IMG/VR virus record: IMGVR_UViG_3300042731_008413
Span: 19,421-83,420 of that record
Reading direction: 5' to 3' (one strand)
Origin: a virus
Length of the DNA stretch: 64,000 nucleotides
Positions 13,511 through 21,129 of the stretch are shown here, piece by piece; positions within the stretch are counted from its first letter, which is position 1, and every line of letters starts with the position of its first letter. Below the pieces are notes generated by a model. The model was not told the origin of the DNA. It was given only the letters and a program-made list of their open reading frames with translations, and made no database searches. The position numbers and the translations under genes were made by a program.

Positions 13511-14581
13511 ATGCCAACGACAATTCCCAGTTTTTTGAGAAATCCGCAAATCACCGGCTACGTTCGGACCACCGACGTTCCCAAGAATTATTTGTATGAA
13601 CGCTGGTGCCCGACCGAAGGGGTGGAAGCGGACGAGTTCGAGGGCCTGATTGTGCTGGACCAGGTGCAAATGGCTCCCTTTGTGGCGGTTGATGCCGAGT
13701 CGCCCAAGATTCATGGCGATTTGATGTCTAGCTACAAATGGCAGGTGGCTTTTATGCGCCACAAGGCCCGGTTCAAGGAATCGGACCTGCGCGTGTTCTG
13801 GGAACCGGGGGTGGATGATCCCAACACCCTGGCTTTTGCTTCAGCCCGTGCCCGCGAACGGAAGATCATGCGAACGATGGATGCCCTCAGTATCGGGGTA
13901 GATGCCCGAAAGGAGTGGGTGTTCTGGAACGCAATGGCTGGCTCCGTGGCCTATGATGATGAAAACGTGAATTACACCATCACGTTTGATGGGGCTTACA
14001 ACGGCTCGACCAATCGCAAGACTCCGACCACGCTCTGGTCCGCGGACAGCCCAACACCCATCACCGACCTATCCCAATGGATTCAAGAGATTTCCGACGA
14101 ATCCGGGGTGGATGAGTGGGTGATGGTGACCACTCCTAAAGTCCTGGGGCTGATGTCTCGGAGTGAGCAAGTGCGCCAGATGTGGTCAGTGTCCGATTCC
14201 AACCCCGCTCCTAACGCACCGCTTAGTTTGAACCCGGTTACTCCAGTTCAGGTCTCGGCGGCAATGGAACAAATCGGGATCGTTGAAGCCATCAAATATA
14301 CCGCTAAGTACACCGACATCACCTTTGCGGTAGACAAGACGGCAACCCGGACCAAGACCCGCTTCATCAACGACAATGATCTGTTCCTTCTACCGGCTAA
14401 TATGGAATTGGGGCGTTACGCCTCGGCCCCAGCAATGGCCAACAACTGGCGAACCGGCAAGTTCGGTTGGTCCGAGGAAAAACAGGACCCGTGGGTACTT
14501 GAAGTCGGTGCTGGTGAGTATGCTTGGATCGACTTCCCGGCTCCGATGCACAATAGTGTGTTGCAGGCCAGAGTAGCTTAG
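13511..14581 (+). CDS. Major capsid protein (gpE-like)
   Basis: 356 residues, AGGAGG site 6 nt before ATG. An N-terminal arm is followed by a capsid-like core (IHGDLMSSYKWQVAFMRHKA...). Size, order after protease and decoration genes, and the C-terminal NSVLQARVA agree with the lambda gpE (Phage_cap_E) class. The stop is followed at once by the ATAGTCATCTAACAG repeat. Confidence 0.8.
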   Translation: MPTTIPSFLRNPQITGYVRTTDVPKNYLYERWCPTEGVEADEFEGLIVLDQVQMAPFVAVDAESPKIHGDLMSSYKWQVAFMRHKARFKESDLRVFWEPGVDDPNTLAFASARARERKIMRTMDALSIGVDARKEWVFWNAMAGSVAYDDENVNYTITFDGAYNGSTNRKTPTTLWSADSPTPITDLSQWIQEISDESGVDEWVMVTTPKVLGLMSRSEQVRQMWSVSDSNPAPNAPLSLNPVTPVQVSAAMEQIGIVEAIKYTAKYTDITFAVDKTATRTKTRFINDNDLFLLPANMELGRYASAPAMANNWRTGKFGWSEEKQDPWVLEVGAGEYAWIDFPAPMHNSVLQARVA

Positions 14582-14596
14582 ATAGTCATCTAACAG
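14582..14596 (+). repeat. Intergenic leader repeat ATAGTCATCTAACAG, copy 1
   Basis: Starts directly after the capsid stop codon and precedes the connector gene. Identical 15-mer also follows stop codons on the minus strand at 32502-32516 and 49542-49556, always in the same orientation relative to the next gene. Confidence 0.6.
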
Positions 14597-14602
14597 GTAG
14601 AC

Positions 14603-15142
14603 ATGGCTAATAACGGCAATATTACCGTCACAGAGATAGAAAGTTTTATCGAGTTTGGGGCATCGTTTCCTGAATCGAGCGACTCGACGCTAACCCAGAG
14701 CGATGTCAACGACATCTGTGACGGTATTAATGCCGAAGTCAATCTAATTCTCAGCCGGCTGGGGTTCCAGATGCCGGTAACGGCAACTAACTCGGTAGAG
14801 TGGCTGGAGCTAACCAAGAAGTTTGGGGCGGGGTCCCTGGTCATCGATGGCCTGGGGGCGCAATCGTCCGAAGAAGAGAACACCAGGGCAGATCGCTACT
14901 GGAATCGCTATATGGAGCGAATCCAGGAGCTACTTAACTCCGGTGGGGCAATCCTGGATGACGCTGAGTTACAAACCGACCCTCTGCCCAGTCGGGTGCC
15001 GGTGGCCTACAGCGACCGGCTGTCTCGAAGTCGCAAGCGACGACTCCGGTTCCCGCAGCGGGCGGCGGCTGACCAGTACGAGGACGAGTCGGCTATTGCC
15101 GCCACCCGCGCTCCCTGGACCAGGGCTATTGGGGGCTGGTAG
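14603..15142 (+). CDS. Head-tail connector protein, putative
   Basis: 179 residues. Acidic, helical N-terminal half (LTQSDVNDICDGINAEVNLI) and a basic C-terminal arm (RLSRSRKRRLRFPQ). Location immediately after the major capsid gene and before tail-terminator-like genes matches gp6-type head-completion proteins. No specific family motif was recognised. Confidence 0.5.
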   Translation: MANNGNITVTEIESFIEFGASFPESSDSTLTQSDVNDICDGINAEVNLILSRLGFQMPVTATNSVEWLELTKKFGAGSLVIDGLGAQSSEEENTRADRYWNRYMERIQELLNSGGAILDDAELQTDPLPSRVPVAYSDRLSRSRKRRLRFPQRAAADQYEDESAIAATRAPWTRAIGGW

Positions 15143-15654
15143 TGACCCTGCGAACCCCTGAATCGATTCTACGCCAGATCATCTCTGTCTACGAGGACAA
15201 CTATGCTACTTGTCTGGCTACTGTGGAATCGAATTGGGAATTGATTGATCCAATCAACCTGGACGACTTTATAACCAGAGAGATCACGACCGACCCCACG
15301 GCCCTGGACAAGCAATGGCTATTGCCGGCAATGTCGGTAGCCATCGGTCCTATCAGGGAGACCGTGACTGAAGGGTGGCAACAAGATAAGACTAGTTACG
15401 ATATGCAAACGATGGTGACATACTACTTACAGCATAATGACGTGACCATTCTAGCCAAGATCATCGCCCGGCATATCGAAGCTACCCTGGACCTGTTTCG
15501 GCAATACCCGGCTTTTGGCTGGCGAGGGGCGACCAACAAGATTGTACCAGGGTCGGTCCAGTTCATCCCAAGCCAGACATCGACCAGAGGCAATGCTTAC
15601 GTCAAGGGGTTGATGGTTCAGTTCGATTACAGGTTTTTGAACTATGCAGCTTGA
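15142..15654 (+). CDS. Putative tail terminator or neck protein
   Basis: 170 residues, GTG start at 15142 overlapping the previous TAG by one base. Mixed alpha/beta sequence with the size of tail terminator proteins and located one gene before an HK97-gp10-like protein, in the standard siphov order. Assignment rests on synteny. Confidence 0.5.
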   Translation: MTLRTPESILRQIISVYEDNYATCLATVESNWELIDPINLDDFITREITTDPTALDKQWLLPAMSVAIGPIRETVTEGWQQDKTSYDMQTMVTYYLQHNDVTILAKIIARHIEATLDLFRQYPAFGWRGATNKIVPGSVQFIPSQTSTRGNAYVKGLMVQFDYRFLNYAA

Positions 15655-16138
15655 TGTTAGTTTTCAAGTAACCGGAACCACCGATGTCATTGCCCAATTG
15701 GGTCTTTTGCCGGAATTGTGGAAAATTCGCACCCGGCAGGTGATGCTGGAATGGGGAGCGGACATCGGCGCCAGGGCCAGGGTTCTTAGTCCCGAGGACA
15801 AGATCAGGTTCTATGACTCTCGAAGGCGACCCAAGACTCAGGCGTTCAAGGCCGGTTGGAGGATGCAGGTTCGAGAGACCGGCGCCGACATTGCCCTGGA
15901 AATCGGCAACGTCGATCCCAAGATGCCGGTCATTGTCGGTCCATCCCCGGCCAAGTCTAACGTAACGGCCAAGAATAAGGATTACCTGGTCTTTTACTGG
16001 GAGCGATTGGGGCGTTGGGTTATTGCCAAGTCGATTGATAAACCGGCTACACCGGGCCAGCCCGTACACGAATGGGCTATCAAAGATTTCGATGTAGATC
16101 GCCACCTGCCTGATATGGCAAGCAGATTGGTGGCTTAA
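15644..16138 (+). CDS. HK97 gp10-like head-tail joining protein
   Basis: 164 residues overlapping the preceding gene by 11 nt. The early helix ELWKIRTRQVMLEWGADIGA followed by a loop and the strand IALEIGNVDPKMPVIV resemble the gp10/minor tail component family. Likely forms part of the neck that joins tail to capsid. Confidence 0.55.
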   Translation: MQLDVSFQVTGTTDVIAQLGLLPELWKIRTRQVMLEWGADIGARARVLSPEDKIRFYDSRRRPKTQAFKAGWRMQVRETGADIALEIGNVDPKMPVIVGPSPAKSNVTAKNKDYLVFYWERLGRWVIAKSIDKPATPGQPVHEWAIKDFDVDRHLPDMASRLVA

Positions 16139-16148
16139 GGAGGCACTT

Positions 16149-16763
16149 ATGGCAACTACTGCCGATTTTTGGAGCCAGGGCGTAAATAAGGACAACATTG
16201 TTGGTGGCCCGGCACGTATTTTGGTGGCCGATAAAGCAACGGTCGCTTACCCTAATCTGATCCGGGATGTCGTCAACCTGGAAACCTATGAAGCCCAAAC
16301 CGGCTGGTTTGACGTGGGTCATACCTCGGAGTCGTTTGTTAATACCGAGGGCTTTGACACCACCGAATGGAAATCACAGCAAGCTGGCATCATCAACCTT
16401 CAGGTAGGCGATTGGAACCGGTCGATCTCTTTCACCTTGATGGAGAGTCGCAGGGACAAGGTGGCCGATCTGGTTCATGAAGCCACCGGTCGAACGACCA
16501 ACGCCGATGGCGACGAGTTGGAATACTTCTATGACAAATCGAACGTCTCTGAATGGCGAGTAGTCGCCATTAACTTGATGGAAGACGAAGCTGCTGGCCA
16601 GAACTTGACGATGGATGTATTTCCCAGATGCAAGCGCTCCGGGGCGGATAGCGAAATGAGTTGGTCCCGATCTGAACCTCAGACCCACACGCTGGAAATG
16701 CGACCCTTCCCGGATACCGATGTCCCCAACGACGCCAGTTGGTATCGAATTAGCGAGACTTAA
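16149..16763 (+). CDS. Major tail (tube) protein
   Basis: 204 residues with AGGAGG upstream. Beta-rich sequence with VGHTSESFVNTEGFDTTEWK, typical of phage tail tube proteins, and positioned directly before the tail assembly chaperones. The tube subunit polymerises around the tape measure. Confidence 0.72.
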   Translation: MATTADFWSQGVNKDNIVGGPARILVADKATVAYPNLIRDVVNLETYEAQTGWFDVGHTSESFVNTEGFDTTEWKSQQAGIINLQVGDWNRSISFTLMESRRDKVADLVHEATGRTTNADGDELEYFYDKSNVSEWRVVAINLMEDEAAGQNLTMDVFPRCKRSGADSEMSWSRSEPQTHTLEMRPFPDTDVPNDASWYRISET

Positions 16764-16783
16764 AATCCGCAGACGGAGTAACA

Positions 16784-17335
16784 ATGGCTAAAAAAATACG
16801 GCGCGTTTTTGACCCTGACGTTTTTGTGGTGACTTTTGGGGGAATCGAGTACGACATCTCCGCCCAACCCATCGAGCGTATTATCGAGTTCGAGCGAGTC
16901 ATCGAGGATTTGTCTGGTAGCCTGGACGACCTTGACTCCAAATATTATGTGTCAAAAAATGGTTCCGGCAAAGAAGTCCCCTACGACTCTCTGGAACAGG
17001 CCCAGGCTAACCAGGACGAGGGTGACGAGATTATCACCGAGCGACCCGGTATCAAGGTGTTTTTGGACAAGATTGTTAGCTCCCCTTACCACGCCTTTCG
17101 GGTGATGGTGCCGGAGTTGCACGAAGAGGATGCTCGCAAAGCCACCTTCCCGGAACTCAAGAACGCGCTGGATGTGGTGGTCGAGGCCAACGGTATCGGC
17201 TGGATGGAAGATTTTCTAAAAAAAACAATCAGTCCGATTCTGCCGGAACTAGTAAGAGTGGTAGTAGACTCAACCAAAGAGGCTTTGACCGATACTACCA
17301 GGACCGAAGCGGAGCCATCTGGGGAGACGCCATAG
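16784..17335 (+). CDS. Tail assembly chaperone (gpG-like)
   Basis: 183 residues, acidic. A canonical slippery heptamer A-AAA-AAA at 17218-17224, in phase with this frame, is followed by AC. A -1 slip enters the frame of the next ORF, which is open from the slip to 17637, so a gpG-gpGT pair is predicted. Chaperones of this kind coat the tape measure during tail assembly. Confidence 0.75.
   Translation: MAKKIRRVFDPDVFVVTFGGIEYDISAQPIERIIEFERVIEDLSGSLDDLDSKYYVSKNGSGKEVPYDSLEQAQANQDEGDEIITERPGIKVFLDKIVSSPYHAFRVMVPELHEEDARKATFPELKNALDVVVEANGIGWMEDFLKKTISPILPELVRVVVDSTKEALTDTTRTEAEPSGETP
17218..17224 (+). promoter_or_regulatory. Programmed -1 frameshift site
   Basis: A-AAA-AAA in frame with the chaperone gene (CTA AAA AAA ACA). 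After slippage translation continues AAC AAT CAG without stops to 17637. Location, gene order and open second frame all match tail chaperone frameshifting. Confidence 0.7.
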
Positions 17336-17352
17336 ATGAGATAATCATCTCG

Positions 17353-17637
17353 TTGGCCGGAAAGCCATACCATATCCCGCCCGCGGTGCTAATGCGAGAA
17401 TGGACGATCCCCCAGGCGTTATTCGCCTATTTTCACCAGATGGAAGAACAAGCAGCCGATGCGCGCCAACAGTTCCTTTTGACAATGGCCGCCATCGGCT
17501 CTGTTTTTTCTAAGGATGGCGAGAAGGTAGCCAAGCGGGTGTTGGATAGTTTTGATGGTCCACCCCTGAAACTTGAAGACGTAAAAGAAACGTTGTCTGA
17601 ATCCCAGAAAGCCGTGTTGTTTGGCAGGAAGCCGTAA
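17353..17637 (+). CDS. Tail assembly chaperone, T extension of the frameshift product
   Basis: Open in the -1 frame from the slip site; its first ATG at 17353 need not be used. The 94-residue tail (MAGKPYHIPPAVLMREWTIP...) would be fused to about 147 residues of the preceding chaperone, giving a product of roughly 284 residues. Its stop TAA overlaps the tape-measure ATG. Confidence 0.65.
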   Translation: MAGKPYHIPPAVLMREWTIPQALFAYFHQMEEQAADARQQFLLTMAAIGSVFSKDGEKVAKRVLDSFDGPPLKLEDVKETLSESQKAVLFGRKP

Positions 17638-20600
17638 TGGAACCGAAACAAATTTTAATCAGGGTTCTAACTAAATTCGAGGATGCCGGGGTTCAAGCTG
17701 CTAAAAAAGTGGTGGCCGATACCGCTAATCAGATCAACCGGGCCGGCAAAGCGGCGGCCAAATCTTCGGTTGATTTCAAGCGGTTGGGAGCATCTATCAG
17801 GGGGGTTGTTTCTGGCTTTAAAGGTTTGGGTGGGGGTATCCTCGGTGCATTAAACCCACTCCGCTTGTTCGATAATATCTTTGGCCGGGTCACCATTGGT
17901 TTGGCTACCTGGGAAGCATGGCGGAGAGTTAAGGCCGGATTCGAGGCTATAGCCGATGCCACGGTCAACGCCAATGCCAAGATGCAGGTGGCTTTTGGGG
18001 CTTTTACCGCTTTCTCTGGGGGGAGTGAGGAATCGGCCAACCAATTCATTGGTATCCTCAAACAATTATCCATCGAAACCGGGGTGGCTTTTGATACCCT
18101 TCTGGATAACGCCAAAGCCCTGCCTACCAAAGTCGGTCAGAACTTTCAGGCATTTGAAGAGATAGCCAAGACCGCTATTGCCCTGGGTTTTCTGGACCCT
18201 GCTCAGGGGGTTGAGGGGGCGTTCTTTGCTTTGCGTAATGCCCTGGAAGGTGGGGCGCAAGGTCTCCGGTCCTTAATTCAACGATTCGAGATTGGAACAG
18301 TCAGGGAATTCAACGCGGCCCTGGATGAAACCGGGGATGTGTTATCGGCCTTACAATTAATGCTGAAACGTACCGGCCTGGACGTTGACACCTTCATCGA
18401 AAGCCAGCGCAATACCTACCCGGTCGTTATTCAGAGCATCCAGAGCATCCTCAAAGAACTTCTCAGGATTTCTACCTCGCAAGTGTTCCAATTGATTACC
18501 GATGATTTGGTTCGGATGAGAAATTGGCTTCAGGACAACCAGGCTGCCCTGGAAGCGGTTGCTAGGGTGGTCAGCGAAAAGATGGTGGTGGCCTTTGGGA
18601 TGCTCAAGCAATTCATTCGAGACATTATCCTGGGTGGCCGACAACTGACCGCGGGTAATGTTTTTCAGGCCATTATCGATGGCATCAATGGTATTATTGA
18701 GGTCATCGAGAAAGCGGTTAAGGGCCTCATTCAATTCTTTACCTTGTTGGCCAATCTGGTATCCGGGTTGTTGGGTGGCGGACAGATCGAAACCGCGGTT
18801 TCTGAGAGCGTCACCCAGACTGGAACCGCTACAGCTAAAGCTATTGAATCCTCTACCAAAAAAGTCAAAGCTGCCGGCAAGGAATTAAAAGACACCGTTG
18901 AGGATGTGGTTGAGACCATCATCGAGGTGCCGGCAATGTCTACAGCCAAGATTACCTCTGCCTTGACCGCGGTGACCGAAGGTGGCAAGGAGACTATCAA
19001 ACGATATGTCAGTGGATTGGTGGAGGGGTTGGACGCCGCGGGGGTCGAGAAGGTCAGAGACGCTATTCTTAACAACATCATTGATCTCGAACGGCAACAA
19101 CTTGACCAGGAAAAATCAGTCAAGCGGATTGAGGATTGGGTCGATGCCGCGGCCAAAGAGGTTGAAAAGGCTAGAGACCGGCTGAAGTTGTTTGATCTCA
19201 ATACGGCTGACATCCCAGAGAGATTCACTAGAGCCAGACGGCGGCAACTTGAACTGGAAATCATGCGAGCCGAACAAGAGGAGAAACGGCGCAAGGCGGC
19301 TCTGGATGCAGCCAAAGAACAATTGGCCGTTACCAAAGATATTCTTAAGGCCCAACGCCAGGTTCTTAGTGAACTCGAAAGTTCTCTAAAAGATACTGAG
19401 GGGGCTGGTGGGGGTATCTTTACCGGGTTTGTTCCGCCTACCACTGACTTAGAGGGCTATCAGGCTCAAGTCGAGTCCCTGATTGGGTCGTTTAGGGATC
19501 GGTTACAGCCTACGTTCACTCGACTTAGGGAAGATTTCGAGAAGCTGGGGCAACTGTTGCGGGGGTTGTTTGGGGCGGAATCTACAGGGCGTCTGACTGA
19601 ATTCTTCGAGGCCGGGCAAAAGATACGGCAGGCTGTAGCCGATATCTCGTCGTTTTTAGGGGGGCTAATCGAGAAGACTGATGCCTTGTTTAGCAGTTTG
19701 TTCTCTGGGTGGGATAGCCTCGATCCGGGATTAAGGAAATTCCTGTTGGTTATTTTGGGAATTACGGCCATAAAGAATATTGGTTCGATTGCCGCGGCTA
19801 TTAAGTTGGTTTGGTCATTCGGCGGGGTGTTAGCTCAGTTGGGTGGGGCAACGGCAACAGGGTTGATCGCAGCCCTATTTGGAACCGGTGGGGCGTCGGT
19901 AGCTGCCCTGGTGTTGCCAGTTACCATTCTTCTAGCCGAAATCTACCTGGGGCGACACGAACTAAGTAAATGGTTTACTGGTGAGCGACCCCAACAGTTG
20001 ATTGTTAGTCTAAAAGTTATTGGGGCTGAAATACTTAATGAAATCCTGGCTCTGTTTGGGCAGGAACCGATATCAATTGAGGTTGATGGACAAGAGGTAA
20101 CTCCCCAACGCGGCCTCGGTAATGTGCTATCAGGTATCAGCGAGGCCGTAGGGGGGACTTTAGCTGATTTGGCCGAAAGTTTGGGTGTTGATAGCGTTAT
20201 CGAGAAATTGACGGGGGCAGAACCGGAAATTCGTCAAGCGGCTAAAGATGGCATGGCTACCCCTATCATCCAAACCGCCGAAGATGTCAATCGGGAACTG
20301 GTAGGCAACTCTATCTTCCCAGATATGATCTCCAGAATCATCTATCTGTTTACTACCTTGCCAGGCAGACTCCAACCTCAACTACAATCATTGCGACTGT
20401 TGGTAATCGGTGAAATGGCCTTACTTCGCAACCAGTGGATAATGGATTGGCAGGCAATGGCCCAGGCTACGGTCGATGCCGTCAACCAGATCAATGCCGC
20501 CCAGATGCAAATTCAGACTACGGCAGCTAACTCTACCGCGTCCAGTGCGTCTGCCCCGGCAACCCCATTAACCCCCATCGAGCGAATCAGGCTAGAACTC

Positions 20601-20699
20601 AATGCTCAGGAGACTCGTAGGCTGATGGAAGAGGGGGTGGCTGATGGGATGGCAGAGGTTGCCAGGTATGTCAAGAAGTCCAGCCCGAAACGGAAATAG
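17637..20699 (+). CDS. Tape measure protein
   Basis: 1020 residues, the longest tail gene, starting on a TAATG overlap. Coiled-coil heptads dominate residues about 420-600 (EKARDRLKLFD..., RRQLELEIMRAEQEEKRRKA). Hydrophobic segments near residues 705-770 (LLVILGITAIKNIGSIAAAI and a second Ala/Leu-rich stretch) are typical of tape measures that insert in the cell membrane. It sets tail length and helps genome delivery. No peptidase or lysozyme domain was seen. Confidence 0.88.
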   Translation: MEPKQILIRVLTKFEDAGVQAAKKVVADTANQINRAGKAAAKSSVDFKRLGASIRGVVSGFKGLGGGILGALNPLRLFDNIFGRVTIGLATWEAWRRVKAGFEAIADATVNANAKMQVAFGAFTAFSGGSEESANQFIGILKQLSIETGVAFDTLLDNAKALPTKVGQNFQAFEEIAKTAIALGFLDPAQGVEGAFFALRNALEGGAQGLRSLIQRFEIGTVREFNAALDETGDVLSALQLMLKRTGLDVDTFIESQRNTYPVVIQSIQSILKELLRISTSQVFQLITDDLVRMRNWLQDNQAALEAVARVVSEKMVVAFGMLKQFIRDIILGGRQLTAGNVFQAIIDGINGIIEVIEKAVKGLIQFFTLLANLVSGLLGGGQIETAVSESVTQTGTATAKAIESSTKKVKAAGKELKDTVEDVVETIIEVPAMSTAKITSALTAVTEGGKETIKRYVSGLVEGLDAAGVEKVRDAILNNIIDLERQQLDQEKSVKRIEDWVDAAAKEVEKARDRLKLFDLNTADIPERFTRARRRQLELEIMRAEQEEKRRKAALDAAKEQLAVTKDILKAQRQVLSELESSLKDTEGAGGGIFTGFVPPTTDLEGYQAQVESLIGSFRDRLQPTFTRLREDFEKLGQLLRGLFGAESTGRLTEFFEAGQKIRQAVADISSFLGGLIEKTDALFSSLFSGWDSLDPGLRKFLLVILGITAIKNIGSIAAAIKLVWSFGGVLAQLGGATATGLIAALFGTGGASVAALVLPVTILLAEIYLGRHELSKWFTGERPQQLIVSLKVIGAEILNEILALFGQEPISIEVDGQEVTPQRGLGNVLSGISEAVGGTLADLAESLGVDSVIEKLTGAEPEIRQAAKDGMATPIIQTAEDVNRELVGNSIFPDMISRIIYLFTTLPGRLQPQLQSLRLLVIGEMALLRNQWIMDWQAMAQATVDAVNQINAAQMQIQTTAANSTASSASAPATPLTPIERIRLELNAQETRRLMEEGVADGMAEVARYVKKSSPKRK

Positions 20700-20701
20700 C
20701 C

Positions 20702-21118
20702 ATGCCAACTAATCTAGGGCGACCAACCAGCACTCAGATAGGCTTGACTTATGATGCACTAGCCGATGTCAAGGTGGAGCCGTTTGTGGAGTTCATGACC
20801 GGCTCTAATCCCGAGCGAACTGTATGTGGGGGTAGCCGGTGGCAGGGGTCTCCGAAGTGCAGGTGGACGTTTCCGAATATGCGTTTGACCGGCGAGGAGT
20901 TCTACCAGTTTGCCGGGCTGGTTGGGGATAATCCATCGGTCAGTGTTTATATCACTACTTCTACTCAGAAGATGAATTTGGAAACGTATACTCCGCTTTA
21001 CGTCACCTATCAAGGGATTCTGATCTGGCCCGAATCTGATGTGGTGATGACAAAGTATAATGAATGGGAGTTCCCTGATGAGGGGCTGCTGTTTACGAAT
21101 TTGACAGGCGTCGATTGA
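20702..21118 (+). CDS. Minor tail protein, putative
   Basis: 138 residues between the tape measure and the large tail-tip gene. Beta-rich, ending with WEFPDEGLLFTNLTGVD. Position suggests a distal tail or tail-tip component; no motif assigns it more precisely. Confidence 0.55.
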   Translation: MPTNLGRPTSTQIGLTYDALADVKVEPFVEFMTGSNPERTVCGGSRWQGSPKCRWTFPNMRLTGEEFYQFAGLVGDNPSVSVYITTSTQKMNLETYTPLYVTYQGILIWPESDVVMTKYNEWEFPDEGLLFTNLTGVD

Positions 21119-21129
21119 AAGAATGATTT